The notes: a model not told the origin generated them from the sequence alone. 64,000 bases of DNA from Micromonospora qiuiae (GCF_016863555.1 NZ_BOPC01000031.1:57715-121714); one strand, 5' to 3'; counted from the first letter of the stretch, positions 9,114 to 18,477 are shown. A program made the numbers and translations.

Positions 9114-9722
9114 GTGGAGCGGGTGCTGGCCGTGATCGCCGCGCTGCCGCCGGTGGTCGTGCTGATCCTGGTGTTCGTCCTACCCGCGCTGGAGTCCTCG
9201 ACCCTGCTGGGCCTGGTGGTTCCCGGAGAGACCGCCGTTCTGGTCGGCGGGGTGGTGGCGCACGGCGGCGGGCTGCCGCTCTGGGCGGTGATCGCCATGG
9301 CGGCCGCTGGCGCGTGTCTCGGCGACCAGATCGGCTACCTGCTGGGCCGGCGCTACGGGCCGGCGGTGCTGGGCCGGGTGCCCGCCGTGGCACGCCGGCA
9401 CCTGGACCTGAACCGGGCCCGGCGCCTGCTCGCCCGTCGGGGCGCGGCGGCGGTGCTGATCGGTCGATGGGTGGCGGTGCTGCGCACAGTCGTCCCGATC
9501 ATCGCCGGGGCCAGCGGGATGCGCCGGGCCGCATTCGGGTGGGCGAACGTGGCCGGCGGGCTGGTCTGGGCGACGGGGGTCGCCCTGCTGGGTTACCTCG
9601 GCGCGGCCTCACTGCACTATCTCGAACGGGAACTGGGCATCGGAACCCACGCGCTGCTCGCCGTGCTGGTGGTCGTCGCGCTGGTGTCGCTCTGGCGCCG
9701 CCGTGTCCGACAGCGTCGCTGA
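9114..9722 (+). CDS. DedA-family membrane protein
   Basis: 202 residues from GTG 9114, which sits just after CAGGAG; the frame upstream is non-coding in character. It has the DedA layout: an N-terminal membrane segment, a re-entrant region with ESSTLLGLVVPGETAVLVGG, the conserved acidic/arginine pair in GDQIGYLLGRRYG (about residues 70-82), and the FIGRW-like VLIGRWVAVLRTVVPIIAG, which is the hallmark SNARE-associated segment. Family members act in lipid-carrier (undecaprenyl phosphate) or phospholipid translocation. It neighbours the divergent PAP2-flippase gene and is followed 90 bp later by mgtA. Confidence 0.88.
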   Translation: MERVLAVIAALPPVVVLILVFVLPALESSTLLGLVVPGETAVLVGGVVAHGGGLPLWAVIAMAAAGACLGDQIGYLLGRRYGPAVLGRVPAVARRHLDLNRARRLLARRGAAAVLIGRWVAVLRTVVPIIAGASGMRRAAFGWANVAGGLVWATGVALLGYLGAASLHYLERELGIGTHALLAVLVVVALVSLWRRRVRQRR

Positions 9723-9812
9723 CCGATCGCGGCAACCGGTCACGCGGCCCGTTCCCGCTGGGTAGCGTCGGATCCGCGGCGGCAGGCGCCGTCGCGAGGC
9801 TGCGGAGGGTGG

Positions 9813-12386
9813 GTGGGGGCACGGGTCGGGCCGCAGGGCCACGCGGGGCAGTTCTGGGCCGGTCAGCTGCCTGAGGCGCTGGCCGCTGTCGGTGCTCCGG
9901 CCCAGGGACTGACCGGTGAGCAGGCCGCGCGGTTGCTGCGCGAACGGGGCCCCAACCAGGTTTCCGTGGCCCGCCGCCGCGGCTGGCGACTGCTGCTGAC
10001 CCAGTTCACCAGTCCCATCATCGTGATCCTCATCGCCGCCACGGTGCTGTCGATGGCCGTCGGCGATTTGATCGACGGCACCATCATCCTGGCCATCGTC
10101 GCGGCCAGTGGCGGGCTGGGGTTCTGGCAGGAACGCAAAGCCGGGCGGGCCGTCGACGCGCTCCAGGCGCGGGTACGGGTGCACGTCGAGGTGATTCGCG
10201 ACGACCACCAGATCTCCGTACCGATCGAGGAGGTGACGGTCGGCGACCTGGTGGTGCTGCACGCCGGTGACGTGGTGCCCGCCGACTGCCGCGTCGTCGA
10301 GGCCCGGCGGTTGCAGGTCGACCAGGCCGCCCTGACCGGGGAGTCGTTCCCGGCCGAGAAGACCTCGGACCCGGCGCCCGCCGACGCGGACCTGTCCGGG
10401 CGGACCAACGCGCTGTGGATGGGTACGCACGTGGTCAGCGGCACCGGCCGGGCGGTGGTCATGCAGACCGGCCGGGACACCGCGTACGCCGAGGTGGCCG
10501 CCCGGATCGAAGCCCGGCCCTCGGCGACCGGCTTCCAGCGGGGCCTGACCCGCTTCGGGCTACTGCTGGTCCGGATCATGGTGGTGCTACTGGTCGGCAT
10601 CGCGGTGGCCAACCTGCTGATGGGCCGGCCGATCATCGACTCCCTGCTGTTCTCCCTGGCCCTCGCCGTGGGGCTGACTCCGCAGATGCTCCCGGCGATC
10701 GTCGCGGTCAGCCTCTCCGCCGGAGCCCGGGCGATGGCCGCACACCGGGTCATCGTCAAGCGCCTCGAGGCCATCGAGGACTTCGGCGCCATGACCGTGC
10801 TGCTGACGGACAAGACCGGCACGCTCACCGCCGGAAGCGTGACGCTGGCCTCCTGCCTCTCCGTTGACGGCGAACCCGATCCGGACATCGCCCGCCTGGC
10901 CCGGCTCAACGCCGGGCTGCAACAGGGCTTCAGCAACCCGCTGGACACCGCGATCATGTCCGGGCAGCCACCCGCCGATCCGGCCCACCGGATCGCCGAG
11001 GTCCCGTACGACTTCAGCCGTCAGCGCCTGTCCCTGCTGGTCGACGACGGCGGCACCGCCACCCTGATCACCAAGGGTTCGCTCGCCGCCGTGCTGGACG
11101 TGTGCGCCACGGCCCGTACCGGCGACGGCGTCGTGCCGCTCGACCGGGTCCGCGACCGGGTCCAACAGCGGTTCACCGAACTGAGCGACCGCGGGCAGCG
11201 GGTCCTCGGCCTGGCCGTCCGGGCGCTGCCCGGGGCGCGCAGCGCCACCGCGGACGACGAGGTGGGGATGACCCTGGTCGGCCTGCTGGCCTTCCAGGAC
11301 CCGGCCAAGCCCGACGCCGCCGAGGCGATCGACCGGCTCACCGCGATGGGGGTCTCCGTCCGGCTGATCACCGGCGACAACCGGCACGCCGCCGCGCACG
11401 TCGCCGCGCAGGTCGGGCTCAGCGGCGAGCCGATGCTCGGTTCCGAGATCGCTGCCTGCCCCGACGCGGAGCTGCCCGACCGGGTCGCCGACACCGAAGT
11501 GTTCGCCGAGGTCGACCCGGTGCAGAAGGAACGTGTGCTGACCGCGCTGCGGGCTCGGGGCGCCGTGGTCGGATTCATCGGCGACGGCATCAACGACTCC
11601 CCCGCCCTGCACGCCGCCGACGTCGGCGTCTCCGTCGACACCGCCGCCGACGTGGCGAAGCAGGCGGCGGCGATCGTCCTGCTGGAGAAGGACCTCGACG
11701 TGGTCGCCGACGGCGTCCGGCTCGGCCGGCAGACCTTCACCAACACGCTGAAGTACATCCGGGTCAACACCAGCGCGTCCTTCGGCAACGTGGTCAGCAT
11801 GAGCGTGGCCACCCTGCTCCTGCCCTTCCTGCCGCTGCTGCCCCGGCAGGTGTTGCTGCTCAACTTCCTCTCCGACATCCCCTACACCACGATCTCCACC
11901 GACCACGCCGATCCGGAGCAGCTGCGCCGCCCCCGCACCGTCGACGTCCGGGCGATCCGCCGGTTCATGCTGGTCTACGGCACCATCAGCATCGCCGTCG
12001 ACCTCGCCGCACTCGCCGTACTGCACTGGTGGTGGCGGACCCCCACCGACGTGTTCCGCGCCGCGTGGTTCATCCAGTTCACCGCGACCGAAATCATCGT
12101 CCTGATGGTGTTGCGCACCAACCGGGCCTTCCTGCGCAGCCGACCCTCCACGCCGCTGCTCGCCACCGGGGCGTTGCTGATCGCGGTCACCGTCGCCCTG
12201 CCGTTCACCCCGCTGGCCGCGCCGCTCGGCCTCGGCCACCCGCCACTACCCGTCCTGGCCACGCTGGCCGCGCTCACCCTCGCGTACGTCGTCGCCAACG
12301 AGTTGGTCAAGCGGTGGATCCCACCCGACCCGCTGACCGTCGAGCCAAAGCGCAGGTTCAGGCTGCACCGACCCTCGGTGAGGTGA
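9813..12386 (+). CDS. mgtA: Magnesium-translocating P-type ATPase
   Basis: 857 residues, typical for P3B-type Mg2+ ATPases. Visible landmarks: the actuator TGES in AALTGESFPAEK, the phosphorylation motif DKTGTLT with Asp333, GLTPQMLPAIV in the membrane region before it, which marks MgtA/MgtB, and GDGINDSPAL in the phosphorylation domain. About ten membrane segments are present. It imports Mg2+ across the plasma membrane using ATP. Start GTG 9813 follows CGGAGGG. It is a single gene convergent with VKOR, with 24 bp between stops. No Mg-responsive leader was recognisable in the 90 bp upstream. Confidence 0.92.
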   Translation: MGARVGPQGHAGQFWAGQLPEALAAVGAPAQGLTGEQAARLLRERGPNQVSVARRRGWRLLLTQFTSPIIVILIAATVLSMAVGDLIDGTIILAIVAASGGLGFWQERKAGRAVDALQARVRVHVEVIRDDHQISVPIEEVTVGDLVVLHAGDVVPADCRVVEARRLQVDQAALTGESFPAEKTSDPAPADADLSGRTNALWMGTHVVSGTGRAVVMQTGRDTAYAEVAARIEARPSATGFQRGLTRFGLLLVRIMVVLLVGIAVANLLMGRPIIDSLLFSLALAVGLTPQMLPAIVAVSLSAGARAMAAHRVIVKRLEAIEDFGAMTVLLTDKTGTLTAGSVTLASCLSVDGEPDPDIARLARLNAGLQQGFSNPLDTAIMSGQPPADPAHRIAEVPYDFSRQRLSLLVDDGGTATLITKGSLAAVLDVCATARTGDGVVPLDRVRDRVQQRFTELSDRGQRVLGLAVRALPGARSATADDEVGMTLVGLLAFQDPAKPDAAEAIDRLTAMGVSVRLITGDNRHAAAHVAAQVGLSGEPMLGSEIAACPDAELPDRVADTEVFAEVDPVQKERVLTALRARGAVVGFIGDGINDSPALHAADVGVSVDTAADVAKQAAAIVLLEKDLDVVADGVRLGRQTFTNTLKYIRVNTSASFGNVVSMSVATLLLPFLPLLPRQVLLLNFLSDIPYTTISTDHADPEQLRRPRTVDVRAIRRFMLVYGTISIAVDLAALAVLHWWWRTPTDVFRAAWFIQFTATEIIVLMVLRTNRAFLRSRPSTPLLATGALLIAVTVALPFTPLAAPLGLGHPPLPVLATLAALTLAYVVANELVKRWIPPDPLTVEPKRRFRLHRPSVR

Positions 12387-12410
12387 TCGGGTAGTGCGGG
12401 GCTGCCGTTG

Positions 12411-13019
12411 TCAAATGAGGCTGGACCAGTAGTCCCAGAAGCGGACCAGGATGGCCAGCCCGATCGCCACGTACCAGGTGACCAGGATGAAGCTGTGGTA
12501 GCCGGCGAGCCCGGCCAGCCGCGACGACGGCCGCCACCGGCGGAGGTTGTACAGCGTGGTGTAGAGGAAGATCGCGATGGTGACGACCCAGACCACCATG
12601 CAGTACGGGCACAACGCCCCGATGACGTACAGGCTCTGGTAGATCAGCCAGTGCACGAAGAGCACGCCGAACGTGGCGCCGACCTGAAGGCCGAGCCAGA
12701 ACCAGCCGGGCAGGCGTACGCCGGCGAGCAGGAGCACCCCGAGGGTGGTGACCACCGCGAAGCCGGCGATGCCGATCAGCGGGTTGGGGATGCCGAACGC
12801 GGCGGCCTGCGGGGTGCTCATCACCGAGCCGCAGGACAGAATCGGGTTGATGCTGCACGTCGGCACGTAGTCGGGGTCGGCCAGCAGGTTGATCTTCTCG
12901 ACGGTGAGCGTGGCCGCGGCGAGCAGCCCGACGGCGCCACCCACCGCGAGAACCCACGCGGTGACCCGGGCGAGAAGACCCGCCTGCGGCACCAGGGTCG
13001 GTCGGGGATTCCTCGTCAT
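12411..13019 (-). CDS. Vitamin K epoxide reductase (VKOR) family protein
   Basis: 202 residues from ATG 13019. The frame is open 26 codons further, but the ATG precedes the conserved start of the fold and has a purine-rich AGAGGAGAGG upstream. Four or five membrane helices carry the loop cysteines (CSINPILSCGSV) and the active CxxC in GALCPYCMVVW. VKOR proteins reoxidise DsbA-like thiol oxidoreductases using menaquinone, supporting disulfide formation outside the membrane. It lies 84 bp downstream of the CopD-CtaG gene on the same strand, fitting a joint role in maturing secreted or copper proteins. Confidence 0.9.
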   Translation of the reverse strand: MTRNPRPTLVPQAGLLARVTAWVLAVGGAVGLLAAATLTVEKINLLADPDYVPTCSINPILSCGSVMSTPQAAAFGIPNPLIGIAGFAVVTTLGVLLLAGVRLPGWFWLGLQVGATFGVLFVHWLIYQSLYVIGALCPYCMVVWVVTIAIFLYTTLYNLRRWRPSSRLAGLAGYHSFILVTWYVAIGLAILVRFWDYWSSLI

Positions 13020-13103
13020 GCCGGTGCCAACCTCTCCTCTGCGGATGCCGTCAATGCTGACCCGACCAACTGTCAGGTTGCTGAAAGCCGGCTGCACGAC
13101 GGC

Positions 13104-15119
13104 TTATCGGCCCACCCGGCGGTCGCGTTCGGCCAGCTCGGCGAGCATCCGGTTGTAGGCGGCCAGCTCGGGGTCCTCGCGCCCTTCCGCCTCGGCACGG
13201 TCGGCCGCCCGGTCCCGGCGACGGGCCTCGCGCCGGTCGGCCTGGATCCACTGGACCATCAGCGCCCCGAGGACGATCAGCGTGGGCAGTTCGCCGAAGG
13301 ACCAGGCGATTCCTCCGGCGGCACGCTGGTCCTCCAGGGGCGTCGGCCCCCACGGCCGGGCCAGCGCCATCCACCAGTCGGCGGCCAGCAGGGTGGTCGA
13401 CTGCATCAGGGCGACGCCGAGGAAGGCGTGCAGCACCATGCTGATCAGCACCAGGACCATCTTCAGCGGGTACGGCACACGACGCGGGGCCGGGTCGATG
13501 CCGATGGCCGCCCAGAAGAAGAGGTATCCGACGCCGAGGAAGTGGAAGATCATGGCCAGGTGGGCCGCGTGCGAGCGCACCGCCAGCTCGTACAGGCCGC
13601 TGAAGTACAGCACGTACAGGCTGGCCACGTAGAGGGTGAGCGCCACGACCGGGTGGGTCAGCGCGCGGGACAGCCGGGAGTGCAGGGCCACCTGTAGCCA
13701 CTCCCGGGGGCCCGGCCAGCGCGGGTCCTTCGAGGGCGGCAGGGCGCGCAGGGCGAGGGTGACCGGCCCGGCGAGGACGAGCAGGATCGGCGCGACCATC
13801 ATCAGCAGCAGGTGCTGCATCATGTGCACGCTGAACAGCACCGGTCCGTAGCGGGCCAGGCTGCTGGAGGTCGCGATGACGATCACGGCGCAGCCGGCCA
13901 GCCAGAGGACGATACGCGCCAGCGGCCAGGCGTCGCCGCGTCGCCGCAGCCGCCACACTCCGGCGAGGTAGCACCCGGCCGCGGCCAGGGCGATGGCGAT
14001 GAGCAGCGGCTCCGGCAGCCAGAGCCGCAGAGCCGTGTCGATGTTCAGCGGTGGCGGCATCGGGAACCCGAGCAGCGCGATGGCCGGGTCCAGCTCGGTT
14101 TCGGTGATCGGGGGCGGCGTCCGTGCCAGCGCCACGGCTGTCCCGATCACCGCGCCGAACAGCAGCGTCTCCACGACCGCGACCCGCAGGAACGGGCGAC
14201 GCCGACCGGCGGCCAGGGCGGGGATCGCCTGGCGGCGGTGCAGCAGCCCGGCCACCGCGATCGCGACCAGCGCGGCGACCTTGACCAGCAGCATCTGCCC
14301 GTACCGGGTTCCGGTCAGGTCGGCCAGGCTGTTCAGCCGCACACCCGCCGACAGCACCCCGGACCCGCCGACCGCAACCAGGCAGGCCAGGGCCAGCGGT
14401 GAGAACCGGCGTACCGCGACGGCGAGGTCCGCGGTACCGCCCCGCGCGGTGACCGCCAAGGCGAGCAGGCCACCGGCCCAGAGGGTGACCGGCACCACGT
14501 GCAGCAGCATGCTCGACACGGCCAACTGGTGGTTGTTGGCCGACGCGGCATGGCCGGTGAAGACCGGCGGCACCGTCGCCGCCAGCGCGGTGAGCAGGGC
14601 CACCAGCGTCCCGGCCGGACGCAGGGTGCGCGCCGCGATCACCGCCGTGACCAGCGCGAGGGTGCCGCTGAGGGCCAACGACTGCCCCAGCGGCACGGTG
14701 AAGGCGAAGTTCAGCACCGCGCGTACCGACAACACCGACGAGGCGGGCAACCCGAACAGGTCGACCAGGGTGTAGCAGACCGCGATCGCCGCAGCCACCG
14801 ACCACAGGGCCGCGGCCAGCGCGGCAGCCCGCAGCCGGCGGTAGCCCAACGCGGAGAGCCGGCCTCCGTCGTCGCGCGGGGAGAGCACGACGACCGCCAG
14901 CAGCAGACCGACGGTGCACACCGCCCCGAGCTGCATGCCGAGGCGGGCGGCCGGCAGCAGCCACGCCGTGATCCGGTCCGGCTCGGGGATCCCCGGCAGG
15001 GCCGGTGGGGTGCTGCCGCCGCCCCACCACAGCAGCGCCGCCCCGATTCCCGCCGCCACTGCGATCGTGGCGACCGGTACCAGCACCGGACGGGGCGAAG
15101 CGCTGGCCCTGCTCGTCAC
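13104..15119 (-). CDS. CopD - CtaG fusion: copper uptake/resistance and cytochrome oxidase assembly protein
   Basis: 671 residues. The start GTG 15119 has CGGGAG six bases upstream; the longer reading is proline/arginine-rich shadow. The N-terminal half is a CopD-type polytopic copper protein (about residues 1-330, eight hydrophobic segments, including GHAASANNHQLAVSSMLLH with paired histidines). The C-terminal half is a caa3-type CtaG domain (HMMQHLLLMMVAPILLVLAGPV and HAAHLAMIFHFLGVGYLFFW) rich in membrane histidines. This fused architecture is common in actinobacteria. Expected role: copper delivery to cytochrome c oxidase. Confidence 0.88.
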   Translation of the reverse strand: MTSRASASPRPVLVPVATIAVAAGIGAALLWWGGGSTPPALPGIPEPDRITAWLLPAARLGMQLGAVCTVGLLLAVVVLSPRDDGGRLSALGYRRLRAAALAAALWSVAAAIAVCYTLVDLFGLPASSVLSVRAVLNFAFTVPLGQSLALSGTLALVTAVIAARTLRPAGTLVALLTALAATVPPVFTGHAASANNHQLAVSSMLLHVVPVTLWAGGLLALAVTARGGTADLAVAVRRFSPLALACLVAVGGSGVLSAGVRLNSLADLTGTRYGQMLLVKVAALVAIAVAGLLHRRQAIPALAAGRRRPFLRVAVVETLLFGAVIGTAVALARTPPPITETELDPAIALLGFPMPPPLNIDTALRLWLPEPLLIAIALAAAGCYLAGVWRLRRRGDAWPLARIVLWLAGCAVIVIATSSSLARYGPVLFSVHMMQHLLLMMVAPILLVLAGPVTLALRALPPSKDPRWPGPREWLQVALHSRLSRALTHPVVALTLYVASLYVLYFSGLYELAVRSHAAHLAMIFHFLGVGYLFFWAAIGIDPAPRRVPYPLKMVLVLISMVLHAFLGVALMQSTTLLAADWWMALARPWGPTPLEDQRAAGGIAWSFGELPTLIVLGALMVQWIQADRREARRRDRAADRAEAEGREDPELAAYNRMLAELAERDRRVGR

Positions 15120-15288
15120 CGTGGCTCCCGGTGGGCCGGGGCCGGCGCGGCGGCCAACGGGACGCGGGTGGCCGCGGGTACGGACACGGACAGGGTGGGA
15201 CAGGGCGGGCGGTTCACGAACGACTCCCGGGTCATGGACGGTTCGCCAGATAGTCGACGGCCGACCGCCGATAGTTCCGGGAGAAGTG

Positions 15289-16203
15289 TCACCATTGAGC
15301 GCCGCCGCAGACACCCTCGGCGTCCTGCGGCTCCACCTGGAGGGTGGCGTGCTCGATGGCGAACCGGTCGTGCAGGATCCGCCGAGCGGCGGCCAGCACA
15401 CCGGCGAGATCGGCACCGGCGTCGAGAATGAGGTGCGCCGAGGCCACCTCCATCCCCGAGGTCAGGGTCCACACGTGCAGATCGTGCACACCGGCCACGC
15501 CGTCGACGGCGCACAGCCCGTCGCGGACCGCCGCGACGTCCACGTGCGGGGGTGCGGCCTGCACGAGGACCCGCAGGGCGGCTCGGCCCAGCTGGTAGGT
15601 GCGGGGCAGGATGAACAGGCCGACGGCCACGGCGATGATCGGGTCGGCGTACCACCAGCCGGTCGCCGCGATCACCCCGGCGGCGACGATCACGCCGACC
15701 GAGGCGAACAGATCGCCGAGCACCTCCAGGTACGCGCCGCGCACGTTCAGGCTCTCCTGGGCGCCGCTGCGCAGCAGGAGGAACGCCCCGACGTTGGCGA
15801 TCAGGCCCGCCACCGCAATGGCCAGCATCGGACCGGCCATCACCTGCGGCGGCTCGTCGAGCCGGCGTATCGCTTCCACCAGTACGTAGAGGGCGACCCC
15901 GGACAGCAGCACCGCGTTCGCCAGCGCGGCGAGGACCTCCATCCGGTACAGGCCGAAGGTGCGCTGGCCGTCGCGGGACGCCTTGCTCGCGGCCGTGATC
16001 GCGGCGAGTGCCATGCCGATGCCGAGCACGTCGGTGAACATGTGCCCGGCGTCCGAGAGCAGCGCCAGAGAGCCGGTCCACCACGCCCCGACCGCCTCCA
16101 CCACCATGAACACGGCCAGCAGGGCGAAAGCCGCCCACAACCGGCCCCGATGTTTCTCCCCCGCGCGCGACACCTGCCGCCCATGGTCGTGTCCGGCACC
16201 CAC
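15289..16203 (-). CDS. Cation diffusion facilitator (Zn2+/Co2+ efflux)
   Basis: 304 residues from GTG 16203, which follows GGGAGGGG by seven bases. Six membrane helices contain the CDF metal-site pattern SLALLSDAGHMFTDVLGIG in helix 2 and the paired site ADP in helix 5. The cytoplasmic C-terminal domain has HDLHVWTL. It probably exports Zn2+ or related divalent ions by proton antiport. An AT-rich stretch at 16232-16258 just upstream (containing ACATATGCTGACATTGCAAT) could carry promoter or ArsR-type operator elements, but the symmetry is poor. Confidence 0.9.
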   Translation of the reverse strand: MGAGHDHGRQVSRAGEKHRGRLWAAFALLAVFMVVEAVGAWWTGSLALLSDAGHMFTDVLGIGMALAAITAASKASRDGQRTFGLYRMEVLAALANAVLLSGVALYVLVEAIRRLDEPPQVMAGPMLAIAVAGLIANVGAFLLLRSGAQESLNVRGAYLEVLGDLFASVGVIVAAGVIAATGWWYADPIIAVAVGLFILPRTYQLGRAALRVLVQAAPPHVDVAAVRDGLCAVDGVAGVHDLHVWTLTSGMEVASAHLILDAGADLAGVLAAARRILHDRFAIEHATLQVEPQDAEGVCGGAQW

Positions 16204-16289
16204 CGTGCGCCCCTCCCGCTGTCGACCGCCCCCAACATATGCTGACATTGCAATAAATCCAACGCAGCCCCACCCCCTCCCCGGTGGGA

Positions 16290-17666
16290 TCAGCGGGGGT
16301 GGCGGTTTGCTCGGAGGGCGTCCAGGATCACGCGGGGGCGGGCCAGCGTATTGGGGTGCGCCCGCATGGAGACCACGTCGCTGAAGCGGCGGGCGGTGGT
16401 CACGTCCGTGACGGTCGCCGCGACGATCTGGCGGCTGATCCAACTGGAAAGCCGGTAGCCGCGCGGGTAGGGACCGTTGACGTGCGGCAGCGCCAGGTCG
16501 GCGGAGGTCGACATGGACCAGGCGGCGTCGACCACGACCTGCTGAAGGGCGAGGAACTCGCGCGCGGGCCGCGCCGACTCCGGCCCCGAGCGCAGGTAGG
16601 TCGACAGGCAGGCCGCGTGCAGGGCCGCCGCGGTGATCCCCTGCCCGTACACGGGGTTGAACGACGCGACCGCGTCGCCGACCGGGACCAACCCGGCGGG
16701 GAAGCGGTTCAGCGCGTGGAAGTCACGCCGCCGGCTGTCGGCGTGGTGGTAGGTCCGGACCTCGCCGAGCATCTCGCCTCCGGCGACCTCGCCGAACTCC
16801 GGCGGGAACTGCTCCCGCAGCCGTCGGACGAAGTCCTCGGCCGTGTGCCCGGGGCGGTGGTTCGCGTAACCGGCCATCATCGCCATCCAGCGGCCGTCCT
16901 CGATGGCGAAGAAAGCGGCACCGGCGACGTCCGACGAGAGCTGCGGACTGTTCAACGCCAGGACCACGGTGTGCTCCGGGTTCGCGACACGGCGGCGGAA
17001 CAGCGCCGTCGCGTAGTTCAGGTGCACGGTCATCCGCCGCATCGCGGGCCGCTGCCAGCCCGCCTGCTCCAGCCAGTCGGAGAGCCGGCTCGACCGGCCC
17101 ATCGCGTCCACCACGAAATCCGCGTTCTCGACGCCGGGCGCCCCACCGACGTCGTACCGGACCCCGGTGGTCGCCGCACCGTCGAACACGAGACCCGTGG
17201 CGCGGGCGGTGACGGTCTTGACGTTGGGCAGTCGAAGCACCTGCTGGCGGATCAGGCCCTCCAGCAGCGGGCGACTGCCGGCCAGGCTCTCGGCGTCGTC
17301 CGGCACCGTCACCTTCAGCCGGCCGTCGAGGTAGTTGCGTTGCGCCGCCGGGGGAACCTCGACCGCCCCCTGGGCCAGGGCCTGCTCACGGAAGCCGGGG
17401 AACATGCGCTCGAGTTGACGGAAGCCACCGGGCAGCAGCGCGTGCAGTTGCGTCCCCTGGGGTACGCCGGGCCGCTGCCCGGTCACCCGCAGGTCATCGC
17501 GGTCGATCACCACGACGGACTCCGCGTGGTCGGACAGCGCCCGGGCAGCCAGCAACCCCGCGATGCTGCCACCCATCACGACGGCCTTGCCCAGCATCGG
17601 GGACGACTGGGCGGGGTACCGCACCGCGTTCAGCACGGCGAAGACCCGGGCCGGGGCGAGGGACAT
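16290..17666 (-). CDS. FAD-dependent monooxygenase (geranylgeranyl reductase/halogenase-like fold)
   Basis: 458 residues from ATG 17666, with GGAG six bases upstream. The dinucleotide-binding segment GGSIAGLLAARAL lies near residue 31, VVDAMGRSS is the middle motif, and PVGDAVASFNPVYGQG is the second FAD motif (GD) with the active-site helix. The motif GWGWxIP of tryptophan halogenases is absent, so halogenation is not supported. The substrate is unknown. It is divergent from a nucleosidase gene around a strong palindrome (17761-17772), suggesting control by a TetR-type repressor encoded elsewhere. Confidence 0.8.
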   Translation of the reverse strand: MSLAPARVFAVLNAVRYPAQSSPMLGKAVVMGGSIAGLLAARALSDHAESVVVIDRDDLRVTGQRPGVPQGTQLHALLPGGFRQLERMFPGFREQALAQGAVEVPPAAQRNYLDGRLKVTVPDDAESLAGSRPLLEGLIRQQVLRLPNVKTVTARATGLVFDGAATTGVRYDVGGAPGVENADFVVDAMGRSSRLSDWLEQAGWQRPAMRRMTVHLNYATALFRRRVANPEHTVVLALNSPQLSSDVAGAAFFAIEDGRWMAMMAGYANHRPGHTAEDFVRRLREQFPPEFGEVAGGEMLGEVRTYHHADSRRRDFHALNRFPAGLVPVGDAVASFNPVYGQGITAAALHAACLSTYLRSGPESARPAREFLALQQVVVDAAWSMSTSADLALPHVNGPYPRGYRLSSWISRQIVAATVTDVTTARRFSDVVSMRAHPNTLARPRVILDALRANRHPR

Positions 17667-17760
17667 CGAGCTCTCCAAAGGGGTGCGAGGGTCGGTCGCC
17701 TGACCGCTGACATCGACGGACGGAGACGGGTGGGCGGGACCGGGCGGTCGGCATGACGCT

Positions 17761-17838
17761 CAACGATCGTTGCACGGGCAGGGCACGCCACCCCGCACAC
17801 CTACGGTGTCCACGTCACGACAGTCCGTGCAACGATCG
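17761..17838. promoter_or_regulatory. Palindromic operator plus 14-bp inverted copy in a divergent promoter region
   Basis: CAACGATCGTTG (17761-17772) is a perfect 12-bp palindrome. The 14-mer CGATCGTTGCACGG (17764-17777) recurs as its exact reverse complement CCGTGCAACGATCG at 17825-17838, 47 bp away. Both lie between the FAD monooxygenase start (17666, minus) and the nucleosidase start (17893, plus). The layout looks like a two-site operator that could loop. Confidence 0.65.
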
Positions 17839-17892
17839 GGCCGCAACCGGTGGCGGGACCGGCCGCAGTCGCGGTGCCGCTACCATCGCCCG

Positions 17893-18462
17893 ATGCAACT
17901 GCGCGGCACGATCGGCCCGGACCGCCCGCTCCTCGTCCTGGCGCTCGCGGAGGAGGCCGCCCACCTCGATTCGCGTCTCCCGGTGCTGCTCACCGGCATG
18001 GGAAAGATCAACGCGGCAGTCGCCGTCGCGGCGGTGCTGGCCCGCGGTGCGCTGCCGGCGGTGGTGGTGAACCTCGGCACGGCCGGTGCGCTGCACTCCG
18101 GCTGGACCGGTACCCACGAGGTGGGCAGCGTCATCCAACACGACCTGGACACCGAGTTCATCCGCCGGCTGACCGGGCAGACCGTCGGGGCGCCGCTGGC
18201 CCTGGCCGACACCGGCCCGGTGCTCGCCACCGGTGACCAGTTCATCGCCGACGACGCGGCCCGCGCCGCGCTGGCCGCACGCGCCCAACTGGTGGACATG
18301 GAGGGCTACGCCGTGGCCTCGACGGCGCGCCGGTTCGGCGTACCGGTCCGCCTGGTCAAGCAGATCAGCGACGAGGCCGGCGCCGGGGCCGGCCGCACCT
18401 GGCAGGAGTCGGTGGACGACTGCGCGCGGCTGCTCGCCGGGTGGGTCGCCGACCATCTCTGA
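17893..18462 (+). CDS. Nucleosidase (MTA/SAH nucleosidase-like)
   Basis: 189 residues from ATG 17893; upstream codons in frame are not coding in character. The fold shows the phosphorylase/nucleosidase superfamily features LLTGMGKINAAVAVAAVLA, VVNLGTAGALH, DTEFIRR and the C-terminal VDMEGYAVASTARRFGVPVRLVKQISDEA, where the VDMEG glutamate binds ribose hydroxyls and the later Asp is the proton donor. It is shorter than MTAN of E. coli (about 230) but normal for the actinobacterial group. The exact nucleoside is unknown. Confidence 0.8.
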   Translation: MQLRGTIGPDRPLLVLALAEEAAHLDSRLPVLLTGMGKINAAVAVAAVLARGALPAVVVNLGTAGALHSGWTGTHEVGSVIQHDLDTEFIRRLTGQTVGAPLALADTGPVLATGDQFIADDAARAALAARAQLVDMEGYAVASTARRFGVPVRLVKQISDEAGAGAGRTWQESVDDCARLLAGWVADHL

Positions 18463-18477
18463 CGATCGGGTACGCGA

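Noticed and set aside
13020..13097. Longer N-terminus for the VKOR protein
   Set aside because: The extra 26 residues precede the family's usual beginning and contain the ribosome-binding sequence for ATG 13019.
16232..16258. ArsR/SmtB-type zinc operator before the CDF gene
   Set aside because: The stretch is AT-rich, but the half-sites are offset and do not form a convincing 12-2-12 repeat.
16290..17666. Flavin-dependent halogenase
   Set aside because: The FAD motifs fit the wider fold, but the halogenase GWxWxIP motif is absent.
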